Positions 8,855 through 18,693 of a DNA stretch of 64,000 nucleotides are shown here, in pieces. The DNA is from Caloranaerobacter sp. TR13 (lineage in GTDB: Bacteria; Bacillota; Clostridia; Tissierellales; Thermohalobacteraceae). The first letter of the stretch is position 1. Each line of letters begins with the position of its first letter. The DNA is taken from positions 580,930-644,929 of the forward strand of contig NZ_JXLL01000001.1 in assembly GCF_001316435.1 (NCBI RefSeq), read 5' to 3'. A model generated the notes under the pieces. It was not told the DNA's origin. It did no database searches and saw only the letters and a list, made by a program, of their open reading frames with translations. Made by a program: the position numbers and the translations under genes.

Positions 8855-10192
8855 TCACCTCGCATATTTTTTGAAGAAATCTATAAATTCATATCCATCA
8901 ACATCTAAAACAATCACTTCTGCATTTAATATCTCTTCGACTTCTTGTACAGTAATATCATCTAAGAAAATATTTTCATCACGTTTCAACATAGATTTTG
9001 GAATTATTAGTCCATCTCCTAAATCCTTTCCAGTAAGTTGTCCAATTAAATCTCCTCCGGTTATAAGCCCTGATACAGTTATTGTATCTCCAAAGAAATT
9101 GTTCCTTATAAATTCAACTTGTAATTTAAGACCACTAAACTTACTCATAGCCAAATTTGCAATATCCATTATAAAAGGATAAGCTAATTTACCGGTTGCT
9201 ATAGTAAAGCTTTTATTTAATTGAATTTTTTTATCCATTTGAGTAACTGCTTTACATACCTCATCATAAAATAGTCTCATTAAGCCCACACCATTTTCTA
9301 GCTGAGGAAAACCTTCATACTCATCAAATAAAGGTATTTCCTTATTTGCAAGAACATAAAATTCATCAGCTGCAAAAACAAATCTTGAACCTAATCTATT
9401 TAAATATTCATTTTGCTTTTTGTTGATAATTTTCAGTAATTCTTTAGCAGTATGTTTATTATATGTTTTTAGCTTGAATAAGCCTTCTCTATATTTAGTT
9501 ATACCAACAGGTACAACTGCTACGCTTTTAACATTAGGATATAATGCTGCCAAATCATCCAATGTTTTTTCTAAATATATACCATCATTAATTCCTGGAC
9601 ATAAAACAATCTGACAATTCATTTCTATATTTGCTTGACTAAATCTTTGTAATATACTATATATTTTCCCAGCATTCTTATTGTTTAACATTTTTACTCT
9701 TAATTCAGAATCTGTAGTATGAACAGATATATTTATTGGGCTTAATTTATAGAATATAATCCTATCGATCTCATCATCAGATAAATTTGTAAGCGTAATA
9801 AAATTACCCTGTAAAAAAGATAATCTTGAATCGTCATCCTTAAAATACAGAGTATCCCTCATCCCTTTAGGTAATTGATCTATGAAACAAAATATACACT
9901 TGTTTCTACAACTCTTAGCTCTATCAATTAAAGGATTTGTAAATATTATACCAATATCCTCATTAGTATCTTTTTCAATTTCAAATTCCCATATTTCTCC
10001 ATTTTTCTTTTGTATTGTTATTTCTACATAATCATCAGAAATCTGATATTTGTAATCTAAAATATCAGTTATTGGATATCCGTTTACATTTATTAACACG
10101 TCTCCACTTTCAATTCCTAACTCTTCTGCAATACTACCACTTTCAATTGATTCAATAATATTTGTATGTCCGTTTGTATTCTTAATTTCCAT
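8855..10192 (-). CDS. DUF512 PDZ/radical-SAM protein
   Basis: A 445-residue protein. An N-terminal PDZ-like domain (about 8-70, [22 protein letters not shown]) is followed by a radical-SAM-type cluster motif at C95-x3-C99-x2-C102 ([15 protein letters not shown]) and then the DUF512 region. It belongs to a conserved family of iron-sulfur proteins whose substrate is unknown. The gene heads the operon DUF512-der-plsY-gpsA, a common clostridial order, and its end abuts der. A promoter should lie in 10193-10360, but I see no clear one. Confidence 0.85.
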   Translation of the reverse strand: MEIKNTNGHTNIIESIESGSIAEELGIESGDVLINVNGYPITDILDYKYQISDDYVEITIQKKNGEIWEFEIEKDTNEDIGIIFTNPLIDRAKSCRNKCIFCFIDQLPKGMRDTLYFKDDDSRLSFLQGNFITLTNLSDDEIDRIIFYKLSPINISVHTTDSELRVKMLNNKNAGKIYSILQRFSQANIEMNCQIVLCPGINDGIYLEKTLDDLAALYPNVKSVAVVPVGITKYREGLFKLKTYNKHTAKELLKIINKKQNEYLNRLGSRFVFAADEFYVLANKEIPLFDEYEGFPQLENGVGLMRLFYDEVCKAVTQMDKKIQLNKSFTIATGKLAYPFIMDIANLAMSKFSGLKLQVEFIRNNFFGDTITVSGLITGGDLIGQLTGKDLGDGLIIPKSMLKRDENIFLDDITVQEVEEILNAEVIVLDVDGYEFIDFFKKYAR

Positions 10193-10360
10193 AATATCCC
10201 CTCTATAATCACCTATTATTAGTACTAGGTATTAATATTATATCATACCCATACCATTCTTGCCTATGTCATATCACCAATTAATTATATATAATCAAGA
10301 AATTTTTAGCAACATCTTTAATTATAACACATATAAATACTCTATAAAATGTCATAATGC

Positions 10361-10555
10361 TTAATGCCTTACAATTACATAAGCTCCATTTTCTAAATCA
10401 TGTACCATTCCTAAAGTTATTTTGGATAATAAAAGAGCAATTTTCTCTCTTTCAGCCTCATCTTTTACATAAAAAACAGGTACATTATCACCTATAACTG
10501 TATCTTTTCTAGTTGTTACAACTGCTAAAATCGTTTCTTTAAAACCTACGTCCAT
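10361..10555 (-). CDS. Capping complex subunit for YIEGIA
   Basis: A 64-residue acidic-to-neutral soluble protein (MDVGFKETILAVVTTRKD, ending YVIVRH). By sequence and position it is the small partner always found just downstream of YIEGIA-family membrane proteins in spore-formers. It lies 11 bases after that gene. Its function is not known; the genomic partnership implies a complex. Confidence 0.8.
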   Translation of the reverse strand: MDVGFKETILAVVTTRKDTVIGDNVPVFYVKDEAEREKIALLLSKITLGMVHDLENGAYVIVRH

Positions 10556-10566
10556 ATTTATCCTCC

Positions 10567-11484
10567 TTAATCAGCTGCTTTCCTTGCAACTTTAGTATCT
10601 AGAGGTTTTCTCTTTGCACTTTCTAATACAACTGTTCTTTTGACAGCTTCTACTAAGCATTCTATATCTGGTTCCATAGGTACAATAGCCATAACAATAT
10701 TTCCTGTTTCAGGATTTCTTCTAGCTATTGGCGTAAAATCAGGTTCATCTACATCTTTTCGTATACCTAATAGGGCTGCCGCATTATGTTGAATAGCCTG
10801 CCTTTGCCCTAAATTAGCTAACGTAGCAATTCCATTTTCATCATGTGGTATAATTTCCACAGCTATACCTTTTTCTTCGTATATTTTTCTTGATTCTTTT
10901 AACCCTATATTCATTATTACAACATCATTAATTGTTAATAATGGACCTTTAAATTTGATTTCTGCAGGAACTACATCTGCAATATCTCCGATTGTTTGCC
11001 TGGCTATTGCTTTATTGAAATAATATATAGAAATCAGACCAATTATTACTCCAATAATAATTGATTGTGTCCTTGATACACCAACATTAAAAAGTAAAAA
11101 TATTACTATGCTTACTATAAGAGATGTCAGCATAGTCATATAATTCCTAGCTTCAAAAGCTTTTGCAATATCTTCAATATACGCAGTACCTCTTGCTACT
11201 AATTCTGTAGGTTCTATATTATCTAAACTTTGACGTTCTAAATTTCTTACATCCCTAAATTGCTGAGCTGCTAAAGCTAAAAATGTAACAGCAGCGTATT
11301 CTTTCTCCCATAGTGCAGGTAATGCAACAGAGCCTAATCCAGCTGCTATAATACCTAAAGTAAGATGCGAAAACACTCCTTGAGGATAACTTGGATATTG
11401 CCTATAATCGACTCTAAGCATAGATATTCTTGATAAAATTCCTAACATTATTGAAGGAATTATTATATGACTATAATTAAACAT
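10567..11484 (-). CDS. YIEGIA-family membrane protein
   Basis: A 305-residue protein with N-terminal membrane segments (about residues 2-20 and 40-60). It carries ARGTAYIEDIAKAFEARNY (about 94-112), which contains the family name motif in the variant form YIEDIA. Two more membrane spans follow (about 117-155) and then a soluble C-terminal half. The family is restricted largely to endospore formers and is of unknown function. The gene forms a two-gene unit with the capping subunit. Confidence 0.82.
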   Translation of the reverse strand: MFNYSHIIIPSIMLGILSRISMLRVDYRQYPSYPQGVFSHLTLGIIAAGLGSVALPALWEKEYAAVTFLALAAQQFRDVRNLERQSLDNIEPTELVARGTAYIEDIAKAFEARNYMTMLTSLIVSIVIFLLFNVGVSRTQSIIIGVIIGLISIYYFNKAIARQTIGDIADVVPAEIKFKGPLLTINDVVIMNIGLKESRKIYEEKGIAVEIIPHDENGIATLANLGQRQAIQHNAAALLGIRKDVDEPDFTPIARRNPETGNIVMAIVPMEPDIECLVEAVKRTVVLESAKRKPLDTKVARKAAD

Positions 11485-11613
11485 ACTATCACCTTTTAAA
11501 TATATATAAATTTTATTTAATGTTATTATCTATTATTATAATTTAAAACTTTAAATACAAATCTATAATTTAGGTTTCCCTTATTTTTTTTTACTATTCT
11601 TATCTTTAAATGG

Positions 11614-11668
11614 TTAAAAAAATCCCTTAAAGTACAAATAACTATATCACAATCTACTTTAAGGGATT
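11614..11668 (-). terminator. Terminator of the phoP-phoR unit
   Basis: A long hairpin with arms at 11621-11634 and 11655-11668 (AATCCCTTAAAGTA against TACTTTAAGGGATT), followed on the minus strand by a run of T, ends the transcript after the histidine kinase. Confidence 0.88.
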
Positions 11669-11710
11669 CAAAAATTAATCACTAATATTCAATATGATAT
11701 ATTGTTTAAA

Positions 11711-13474
11711 TTATAATTTATCCAACGGAAAAGATACTATAAATTCAGTACCTACATTTACTTTACTTTTTACACTAATCTCACCTTTAAAAGCTAAAAC
11801 AATATGCTTAACAATTGCTAATCCAAGTCCAGTTCCTCCAACCTTTCTAGACCTAGCTTTATCTACTCTATAAAATCTCTCAAAAAGTCTTGAAAGATGC
11901 TGCTTAGCTATACCAATTCCTGTATCAGATATTTTGATTACAAGTCTATTTTTAGTACTATATGCTGTAATAGTAACAGTTCCTCCTTCAGGAGTATATT
12001 TAATACCATTATCTATTAAATTAATAAGCATTTGTTTAAACCAGCCTCTATTTCCTCTTAAATACGGTAAATTCTTATTTGCCTTTTCAATCAAATTTAC
12101 CCCTTTTTTATCTGCCAATCCACCTAGTATCTGTATTACTTCTTCAATTGATTTGTTAACATCTATTATATCTTTTTTAGTTATTTCATTACTATTTTCT
12201 ATTTGTGATAGCAACAACAAATCTTCTATGAGATTTGTAAGCCTTAATGTTTCAATGTCTATTATATCTAAGAATTTATTTCTAATCTCTTTATCTTCTA
12301 CTGCACCACTCTTAAGTGTTTCAATAAAACCTCTTATGGATGTTAGTGGTGTCTTTAATTCATGTGAGACATTTGCTACAAAATCCTTTCTCATTCTTTC
12401 CAATCTTCTTATATCTGTTATATCTTGTATTATTACCAATACACCAATAGTCCTATTAGGATCATTAGTTAATTTAATTGGATTTATATAAACATTAAAT
12501 ATCTTACTATTAGGTTCTTTAGCCTCTACTTCAAACTTAGATTGTACACTAGTATTTAATACCTCATATATATTTTCTTCTAAATTTAAATCTTTCAAAA
12601 CTTCTAACACATACTTATTACGTACATCTTCTTCTTTTATACCTAACATTTTTTCAGCTATCGGATTTACTAATATTATTCTTTTATTATTATCTAGAGC
12701 TATGACTCCATTTATCATACTAGATAAAATAGCTTTTAACTTAGTATTTTTATCTAAAAGTTCATTTATTGTATCCTTTAATTTTAAACTCATTTTATTA
12801 AAATTATCCGCTAAAAGCCCAATTTCATCTTCAGTCCTCACTTTTACCAATTCTCCAAAATTACCACTTGATATTTTTCTTGTTGCAATTGTAAGTTCTT
12901 TAATAGGTTTTGTAACACTTCTTACATATCTATACCCTACAAATATTGCAACTAGTAATCCAGCAATTATTGATAAAAAAATATATTTATACATTAAACT
13001 ATAATATTCACTAATATCTTTAAGAGGCACAGAAAGTCTTATAACATCTAGTCTATATGTTTTTATGTCTACAGGTATAGCTACATATATCATTTCATAT
13101 TCTAAAGATTTACTATACCTTTTACTAATGCCTATCTTACCTTGTCTTGCTTCAATAACTTCTGGTCTATTGCTATGATTATCCAATTTATTAATATCTG
13201 CATCAGAATCTCCAACTACCCAACCATTTTTATCAATAAATGTAATTCTAGCTTGTATTTTTTTTGAAAATGTATCAGCTAATCCATTAAAATTTATATT
13301 ATTTATATTTTCCTGTTCTTTAATAAAAGCTTCTATTAATTTAGAGTTAGATATAAGTTTATCTTCGATATTTCTAATATAATTAACTCGCATTAAACTT
13401 ATAGAAAGCATACCAGTAGTTAATATTCCTATTAAAATAAGCGTCAAAAAGGTAATAAAAATTCTCTTTTGCAT
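11711..13474 (-). CDS. phoR: PhoR-type sensor histidine kinase
   Basis: A 587-residue membrane kinase. TM1 is about 5-27, an extracytoplasmic sensor about 28-162, TM2 about 163-183, HAMP about 184-237 and PAS about 245-355. In the HisKA domain H371 lies in FVANVSHELKTPLTS, and the HATPase domain is about 475-585 with N-box LINLIDNGIKYTPEGG, DTGIGI and GGTGLGLAIVKH. Layout fits both PhoR and WalK; the Pho boxes upstream of pstS and pstC in this window favour a phosphate role. The gene lies 11 bases after the response regulator. The WalK alternative remains possible because no yycH/yycI companions can be checked. Confidence 0.82.
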   Translation of the reverse strand: MQKRIFITFLTLILIGILTTGMLSISLMRVNYIRNIEDKLISNSKLIEAFIKEQENINNINFNGLADTFSKKIQARITFIDKNGWVVGDSDADINKLDNHSNRPEVIEARQGKIGISKRYSKSLEYEMIYVAIPVDIKTYRLDVIRLSVPLKDISEYYSLMYKYIFLSIIAGLLVAIFVGYRYVRSVTKPIKELTIATRKISSGNFGELVKVRTEDEIGLLADNFNKMSLKLKDTINELLDKNTKLKAILSSMINGVIALDNNKRIILVNPIAEKMLGIKEEDVRNKYVLEVLKDLNLEENIYEVLNTSVQSKFEVEAKEPNSKIFNVYINPIKLTNDPNRTIGVLVIIQDITDIRRLERMRKDFVANVSHELKTPLTSIRGFIETLKSGAVEDKEIRNKFLDIIDIETLRLTNLIEDLLLLSQIENSNEITKKDIIDVNKSIEEVIQILGGLADKKGVNLIEKANKNLPYLRGNRGWFKQMLINLIDNGIKYTPEGGTVTITAYSTKNRLVIKISDTGIGIAKQHLSRLFERFYRVDKARSRKVGGTGLGLAIVKHIVLAFKGEISVKSKVNVGTEFIVSFPLDKL

Positions 13475-13485
13475 TTACATCTCCT

Positions 13486-14181
13486 CTATTTCATTTTATA
13501 ACCGATACCTCTTATTGTCTGTATGTATTGAGGATTTTTATCATCATCTTCTATTTTTCTTCTTAAATGTCTAATGTGGACATCTACAGTTCTAGTATCT
13601 CCAAAATAACCATATCCCCATATTTCATCTAATAAATAATTCCTAGTTAAAACATTTCCTCGTTTTTCAGATAAAATTCTCAGAAGTTCAAACTCTTTTA
13701 ATGTCAAATCAATTTTTTCACCCTTTTTTGTTACTTCATGCTTCTCTACATCAATCGTAATATCTCCAATTTTTATAATATTTTCCTTTTTTTCTTGCCT
13801 TTGTTGTGTACGTCTTAAAACAGCCTTTATCCTTGCTAGAAGCTCTCTTATACTAAAAGGCTTAGTAATATAATCATCTGCTCCTATTTCAAGCCCTAAT
13901 ATCATATCTATTTCTTCACTTTTAGCAGTTAACATAATAATGGGTAATTTTTCAGTTTCTTTATCTTTACGTAAAATTTTACATATCTCTATCCCGTCAA
14001 TAGAAGGAAGCATTAAATCTAGTATAACCAAATCAGGCTTTTCCTCTTTAACTTTCTTCAAAGCCTCTTTACCATCATTAGCAGATATAACATTATAGCC
14101 ATTAGTTTCTAAGTTGAATCTAATAAGCTCTATTATATGTTCTTCATCATCAACTACTAGTATTTTTCTTAAATTATCCAT
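13486..14181 (-). CDS. phoP: PhoP-type OmpR-family response regulator
   Basis: A 231-residue regulator with an N-terminal receiver domain (acidic pair D11/D12, phospho-acceptor D55 in LVILDLMLP, and lysine in MLTAK). The C-terminal winged-helix DNA-binding domain is about 130-231 and contains YGYFGDTRTVDVHIRHLRRKIE. I place the start at ATG 14181 because GAGGTG lies 6 bases upstream; an in-frame GTG inside that site would add three residues. Its likely targets in this window are the two four-repeat Pho boxes in the pst region. Confidence 0.85.
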   Translation of the reverse strand: MDNLRKILVVDDEEHIIELIRFNLETNGYNVISANDGKEALKKVKEEKPDLVILDLMLPSIDGIEICKILRKDKETEKLPIIMLTAKSEEIDMILGLEIGADDYITKPFSIRELLARIKAVLRRTQQRQEKKENIIKIGDITIDVEKHEVTKKGEKIDLTLKEFELLRILSEKRGNVLTRNYLLDEIWGYGYFGDTRTVDVHIRHLRRKIEDDDKNPQYIQTIRGIGYKMK

Positions 14182-14200
14182 GATATTCACCTCAGCTATA

Positions 14201-15025
14201 TTAAATAAGTTTGATTAGTGCTGCCATTCTTCCTGTTCTACCATTTTCCTTGCGGTATGAAAAAAACAATTCAGTATTACAACTTGTACATAAACCGCTA
14301 ATTGTTATATTGCTAGGCAAAATCCCCTTTTTCTCTAATATCAATCTATTAGTTTCCCATAAATCTATATAATATTTATCTGAATTTTTTTGTGTTATAT
14401 TATCTATGATATCTGGATAAACTTTTTCAAACTCTCTAAAAACTTCTTCCCCTACTTCAAAACAGCATTGTCCAATTGAAGGTCCAATACCTACTAATAT
14501 ATCTTCAAGTTGAGAATTAAACTTTTCAATTAGTACATCAATCATTTTGCAAGCAATTCCTTTTACAGTCCCTCTCCATCCTGCATGAGCTAATCCAACA
14601 ACTTGTTTCCCTTTATCTAGAAAAAAAATTGGTACACAATCGGCATAAAAAGTTACTAATGTAATATTCTTAATATTTGTAATAAGTCCATCAACTCCAT
14701 AAGTGAATCCTTTTTTATTGATTTTATTAGTAAATATTTCATCATCCACTATTTGAATATTAGTTCCATGAACCTGATTTGAAAATACTACATTTTTTTT
14801 ACAAGTATCGATTATTTCAAAAACTTTTAAAAAGTTCTTTTTTATATTATCTACTTCATCACCAGTTTTAATCCCTAAATTAAGACTATAATATGGCTCA
14901 GGACTTACTCCACCTTTTCTTGTTGTAAACAAATGTTTAACTAATCCTGTTTTTTCAAAATTTTCAATAATATAATAATGAACATCATTTCTACTTACTA
15001 AAGTAAAACCCTTATTATATTCCAT
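14201..15025 (-). CDS. pgeF: Laccase-domain protein / peptidoglycan editing factor PgeF (YlmD)
   Basis: A 274-residue protein of the YfiH/YlmD family, with the family sequence marks FTTRKGGVSPEPYYSLNLG, NQVHGTNI, the metal-site segment DGLITN...YADCVPIFF, GLAHAGWRGTV and GPSIGQCCFEVG. Family members have purine nucleoside phosphorylase/polyphenol oxidase-like activity, and in E. coli PgeF removes wrong residues from peptidoglycan precursors. The start is set at ATG 15025, preceded by AAAGGTG. The gene occupies the ylmD position between sigG/ylmC and the downstream ylm genes. Confidence 0.9.
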   Translation of the reverse strand: MEYNKGFTLVSRNDVHYYIIENFEKTGLVKHLFTTRKGGVSPEPYYSLNLGIKTGDEVDNIKKNFLKVFEIIDTCKKNVVFSNQVHGTNIQIVDDEIFTNKINKKGFTYGVDGLITNIKNITLVTFYADCVPIFFLDKGKQVVGLAHAGWRGTVKGIACKMIDVLIEKFNSQLEDILVGIGPSIGQCCFEVGEEVFREFEKVYPDIIDNITQKNSDKYYIDLWETNRLILEKKGILPSNITISGLCTSCNTELFFSYRKENGRTGRMAALIKLI

Positions 15026-15048
15026 AAGTCTCACCTTTACAAAAAATC

Positions 15049-15507
15049 TTATTTCTTCTCATCTAATAACTTTTTCAATTCATCCATAAAGGTATTTATA
15101 TCTCTGAATTGTCTATATACCGATGCAAATCTTACATAAGCTACTTCATCAATGTCTCTAAGCTTATTCATTACCATCTCTCCAATATATTCAGTACTTA
15201 TTTCTCTTTTTAATGTATTATAGAGATTTTTTTCTATCTCATCAACAATATTTTCCATAGTTTTTAAAGATACTGGTCTTTTTTCACAAGCCCTTATAAT
15301 ACCGTTTAATATCTTATCTCTACTATACTCTTGTCTTGTTCCGTCTTTTTTAACTACAATCAAAGGAATTTCTTCTACTTTCTCATACGTTGTAAATCTA
15401 TTATTACATTTAACACACTCTCTTCTTCTTCTTATAGCTTGTCCTTCATCAGTTGGCCTTGTATCTACTACTTTAGTCTCAAAGTAGCTGCAATAGGGAC
15501 ACTTCAT
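15049..15507 (-). CDS. nrdR: Transcriptional repressor NrdR
   Basis: A 152-residue repressor of ribonucleotide reductase genes. The N-terminal zinc ribbon uses C3/C6 (MKCPYC) and C31/C34 ([13 protein letters not shown]). The ATP-cone domain follows ([20 protein letters not shown]). Length and motifs are fully typical. No nrd genes lie in this window, so its targets are elsewhere. Confidence 0.96.
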   Translation of the reverse strand: MKCPYCSYFETKVVDTRPTDEGQAIRRRRECVKCNNRFTTYEKVEEIPLIVVKKDGTRQEYSRDKILNGIIRACEKRPVSLKTMENIVDEIEKNLYNTLKREISTEYIGEMVMNKLRDIDEVAYVRFASVYRQFRDINTFMDELKKLLDEKK

Positions 15508-15589
15508 ATTTATATATACCCCCTTAACATTTCATTGATTAAATTATATTACATTTTTTAATATGTGTCTATCCAGCAATACTGTTTGT

Positions 15590-15865
15590 TTATTCTTCTA
15601 AATCAATATTCTTTCTACTTCTATTGCTATTTGTATCATAATCAACTAATATAACATCCTTACCAATCTTTATTATATCTTCCCATCTAATAACATACTC
15701 ATCATTTCTACCAAAAAAACTAAGTAATCTACTACTTCCAGGAATATATACAGCCTCTACTACTCCTCTATTTAAATCAATTTCTATATCGTATATAAGA
15801 CCTAATCTTGAACCATCCCTTATATTAATAACTTCCTTTTCCTTTAAATCAGATGTTTTTACCAT
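15590..15865 (-). CDS. ylmC: YlmC/YmxH-family sporulation-associated PRC-barrel protein
   Basis: A 91-residue protein with a single PRC-barrel fold (KTSDLKEKEVINIRDGSRLGLIYDIEIDLNRG...IIKIGKDVILVD). This YlmC/YmxH family is conserved in spore formers. Its gene is next to sigG, as in Bacillus (ylmC). The molecular role is unknown. Confidence 0.88.
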   Translation of the reverse strand: MVKTSDLKEKEVINIRDGSRLGLIYDIEIDLNRGVVEAVYIPGSSRLLSFFGRNDEYVIRWEDIIKIGKDVILVDYDTNSNRSRKNIDLEE

Positions 15866-16020
15866 AGCCTCACCTTCTTTATATTCTTTTAATCCATTAA
15901 TTTAGGACATAAAATTTTCTTAATAGACAAATATAAAATAATATTGTTCTACCATATATTTATAAGTTGAAGTAATAAAATATTACTTTTAATTTAATTA
16001 AAGAAGGGAGGCTATTAATA

Positions 16021-16803
16021 TTATTTCATTTGTATTAGCTTTCTCATATGTCTTAAAGCTGTCTTTTCAAGCCGTGAAACTTGAGCTTGTGATATCCCAA
16101 TTTCTTCTGCTACCTCCATTTGAGTTTTTCCTTCAAAAAATCTTAAATTCAATATTAATTTTTCTCTATCATTTAATTTTCTTAATGCTTCTCTTAAAGC
16201 AATACCCTCAAGCCAAGTTTCATCTTCACTTTTTTCATCACTAACTTGGTCCATTACATAAATAGCGTCACCACTGTCATGATATATTGGCTCAAATAAG
16301 GATATTGGGTCCTGTATAGCATCTAAAGCAAAAACTACTTCTTCTTTTGGTAATTTTAATTCTTTTGCAATTTCTGTAATAGTTGGTTCTTTAGAATTCT
16401 TATTCATTAATTGATCTCTTACCTGAAGTGCTTTATAAGCTATATCTCTTAAAGACCTACTAACTCTTATTGAGTTGTTGTCTCTTAAGTACCTCCTTAT
16501 TTCACCTATTATCATAGGTACGGCATAAGTAGAGAATTTAACATTTTGACTTAAATCAAAATTATCTATAGCTTTAATCAATCCTATACATCCTACTTGA
16601 AATAAATCATCTACATGTTCTCCTCTTTTATTAAACCTCTGAATAACGCTTAAGACTAATCTTAGATTACCTTTAATAAATTCTTCTCTAGCTTTTAAAT
16701 CACCTGCATGGATTCTGTCAAATAGCTTTCTCATCTCTTCATTTGTAAGTACGGGAAGCTCTGATGTATTAACTCCACAAATTTCTACTTTGTTTACATG
16801 CAT
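16021..16803 (-). CDS. sigG: Forespore RNA polymerase sigma factor sigma-G
   Basis: A 260-residue sigma factor strikingly similar to Bacillus SigG from its N-terminal KVEICGVNTSELPVL onward. It has region 2 (NLRLVLSVIQRF, FSTYAVPMIIGEIRRYLRDNN) and region 4 (TQMEVAEEIGISQAQVSRLEK). It drives late forespore genes. A terminator separates it from sigE, so it needs its own promoter. On the minus strand, GAATA followed 17 bases later by CAATAAT is a weak candidate for a sigma-F/sigma-G promoter. Confidence 0.97.
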   Translation of the reverse strand: MHVNKVEICGVNTSELPVLTNEEMRKLFDRIHAGDLKAREEFIKGNLRLVLSVIQRFNKRGEHVDDLFQVGCIGLIKAIDNFDLSQNVKFSTYAVPMIIGEIRRYLRDNNSIRVSRSLRDIAYKALQVRDQLMNKNSKEPTITEIAKELKLPKEEVVFALDAIQDPISLFEPIYHDSGDAIYVMDQVSDEKSEDETWLEGIALREALRKLNDREKLILNLRFFEGKTQMEVAEEIGISQAQVSRLEKTALRHMRKLIQMK

Positions 16804-16887
16804 ACTTTTCCCTGCCTTCCTCGATGTTTTGCCCCCTGTAATAAATTATTGACTTTAGCCTTAATTATTATTCAAAAAATATAAAAC

Positions 16888-16908
16888 GACTGGTTTTTTA
16901 TACCAGTC
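16888..16908 (-). terminator. Terminator between sigE and sigG
   Basis: A 7-bp hairpin (GACTGGT at 16888-16894 with ACCAGTC at 16902-16908) lies just after the sigE stop. On the minus strand it is followed by GTTTTATATTTTTT. It explains how sigG is kept silent when spoIIGA-sigE is transcribed. Confidence 0.75.
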
Positions 16909-16916
16909 ATAACAAG

Positions 16917-17627
16917 TTACACCATTCTATTAATTTCTTTCTTTAACCTCTTTATAATTCTTTTTTCTAACCTTGATATATATGATTGTGAAATACCAAG
17001 AATATCAGCAACTTCTTTCTGAGTCTTCTCTTCTCCATTATTTAATCCAAACCTTAACTCAACTATTTTCTTCTCTCTTTTCGAAAGTTTTTTAATAGCT
17101 TCATTTAATAATTCTTTATCTACTTCCTCTTCTAACAGCTTGAATATCATATCATTCTCTGTACCCAAAATATCAGATAACAATAGTTCATTACCATCCC
17201 AATCTATATTTAATGGTTCATCAAAAGATATTTCAGTCCTTGTTTTGCTATTCCTTCTTAAATACATAAGTATCTCATTTTCAATGCATTTTGATGCATA
17301 TGTTGCCAATTTAATCTTCTTATCGGGATTAAAAGTACTAACAGCTTTAATTAAACCTATTGTACCAATTGAAATCAAATCTTCAACTCCAACTCCTGTA
17401 TTTTCAAATTTTCTTGCTATATAAACAACTAATCTTAAATTTCTTTCTATTAATACAGTTCTTACTGTTTCATCTTCTTTTAATTTAGAAACTAAATATT
17501 TCTCTTCCTCAGGGGTCAATGGAGGTGGCAATACTTCACTTCCTCCAATATAGAAAATTGCTTTTTTATCTAATAAATTAAATTTTTCCAATAATTTTAT
17601 ATAGTATATTCTTATCAACAATTTCAT
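16917..17627 (-). CDS. sigE: Mother-cell RNA polymerase sigma factor sigma-E (pro-form)
   Basis: Sporulation sigma factor made as an inactive precursor and cleaved by SpoIIGA. The pro-sequence ends near [19 protein letters not shown], matching the Bacillus cleavage region. Region 2 ([19 protein letters not shown]) and region 4 ([22 protein letters not shown]) are intact. I chose ATG 17627 because it gives a pro-peptide of about 25 residues and 236 residues in total, near the Bacillus length. GTG/TTG starts up to 17660 are possible, and the nearest purine-rich site (GGGGGTGGAG) fits those better, so the start is uncertain by up to 11 codons. Confidence 0.93.
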   Translation of the reverse strand: MKLLIRIYYIKLLEKFNLLDKKAIFYIGGSEVLPPPLTPEEEKYLVSKLKEDETVRTVLIERNLRLVVYIARKFENTGVGVEDLISIGTIGLIKAVSTFNPDKKIKLATYASKCIENEILMYLRRNSKTRTEISFDEPLNIDWDGNELLLSDILGTENDMIFKLLEEEVDKELLNEAIKKLSKREKKIVELRFGLNNGEEKTQKEVADILGISQSYISRLEKRIIKRLKKEINRMV

Positions 17628-17661
17628 TTTAACAATAAATCCCAATTTCTCCACCCCCAAA

Positions 17662-18549
17662 TCAATTTAATAACTCTGGATGTAATAAAGCTTCATATTT
17701 ATCATCATTAGATAACTTATCATTGTATATTCCAATAACAATATTTGTTATAGCTTTATCTTGATTCTTTATAATTACTTTATCAGGTTTAAATCCAAAT
17801 AAAACTCCATTTTCTTGACCAATTGTTTTAAACGGAATTACTCTAAATTTTAAATCCTGTCCTATTTCTCGTAAAAATGGTAATATAAGCCGTAAATCTT
17901 TAGTATCATACATTTCGAAAAGATTTTTTGTTTTTTCTGGTAATATATTTTTAATTGCTGAAAACTGCACAATAATAACTGGAGCATCTGTCAAAGGGTC
18001 TTTTAATGAATTTCCAGTATCAACAAGCGCTATAATATGTACTTCCCTATCCTTCAATGAAATAGCAATGGGAATTAATATCTTATCTTTACTTATTTTC
18101 CCATATATATAACTCCATGTATATTTAATCAAAATCCATGATGTCATTATTGCAAACGCAAGTATTTTAATAGGAAAATCTTTTATATAAAAAATACCAT
18201 TCCCAATATAAGAGTCTACATCTATTAAGTAAAAAAGAGCTAACGCAGAACCTGCAAAAACAAAAGATACTATATAAAATGTAGCAATTAATTTGAGAAA
18301 TTTTTTAAAAGTAATAGGATTAAAAGCTACAATTACAATAAAAATCGAAACAATTAATTTCATAGTAAAATTAACCATGAAATTTAGCTTAGGATAAAAT
18401 ACAACTAAAGTATAAACAGCACCTATCAAAGCAGCTAAAATTAGTCTTAGTCTCGATGTTTCAGTTCTTGTAAATTTTTTAGTTACATACAATATAATAA
18501 AGTTAATAATAAAATTTTCTAGGATTAGGTACTCAGCATATACGTACAA
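17662..18549 (-). CDS. spoIIGA: Sporulation sigma-E factor-processing peptidase SpoIIGA
   Basis: A 295-residue protein with five hydrophobic segments in its N-terminal half (residues about 5-150). The C-terminal aspartic-protease domain has its catalytic motif DTGN at 177-180 ([14 protein letters not shown]). It dimerises in the septal membrane and cleaves pro-sigma-E after a forespore signal (SpoIIR). The substrate gene sigE follows at once, as in all spore formers. Confidence 0.96.
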   Translation of the reverse strand: MYVYAEYLILENFIINFIILYVTKKFTRTETSRLRLILAALIGAVYTLVVFYPKLNFMVNFTMKLIVSIFIVIVAFNPITFKKFLKLIATFYIVSFVFAGSALALFYLIDVDSYIGNGIFYIKDFPIKILAFAIMTSWILIKYTWSYIYGKISKDKILIPIAISLKDREVHIIALVDTGNSLKDPLTDAPVIIVQFSAIKNILPEKTKNLFEMYDTKDLRLILPFLREIGQDLKFRVIPFKTIGQENGVLFGFKPDKVIIKNQDKAITNIVIGIYNDKLSNDDKYEALLHPELLN

Positions 18550-18662
18550 AATACTGCCCCCTCAAATTAATTGGTCCTCTAATTTACAAATATTCAGTTG
18601 TCCTCATTTTTATGTCTATTATATAATATTATCTTTCAAAAATTTGTCATTTACTGAAGTCG

Positions 18663-18693
18663 AAAAAAACCCTTTTCTGTTAAGAAAAGGGTT
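18663..18693 (-). terminator. Terminator at the end of the division cluster (ftsZ)
   Basis: A 10-bp hairpin (AACCCTTTTC at 18668-18677, GAAAAGGGTT at 18684-18693) overlaps the ftsZ stop codon and continues into a T run on the minus strand. It isolates spoIIGA-sigE from the vegetative cluster. Confidence 0.92.

Noticed and set aside
8871..9182. A 103-residue plus-strand frame
   Set aside because: It is antisense to the C-terminus of the DUF512 gene, which has a strong family match.
11934..12491. A 185-residue plus-strand frame, hydrophobic-looking
   Set aside because: It is fully antisense to the PhoR-type kinase, whose domains are intact; it lacks a ribosome site and shows the Ser/Ile/Phe-rich composition of an antisense frame.
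12702..13004. A 100-residue plus-strand frame with a possible membrane span
   Set aside because: It is antisense to the HAMP/PAS part of the same kinase; no ribosome site.
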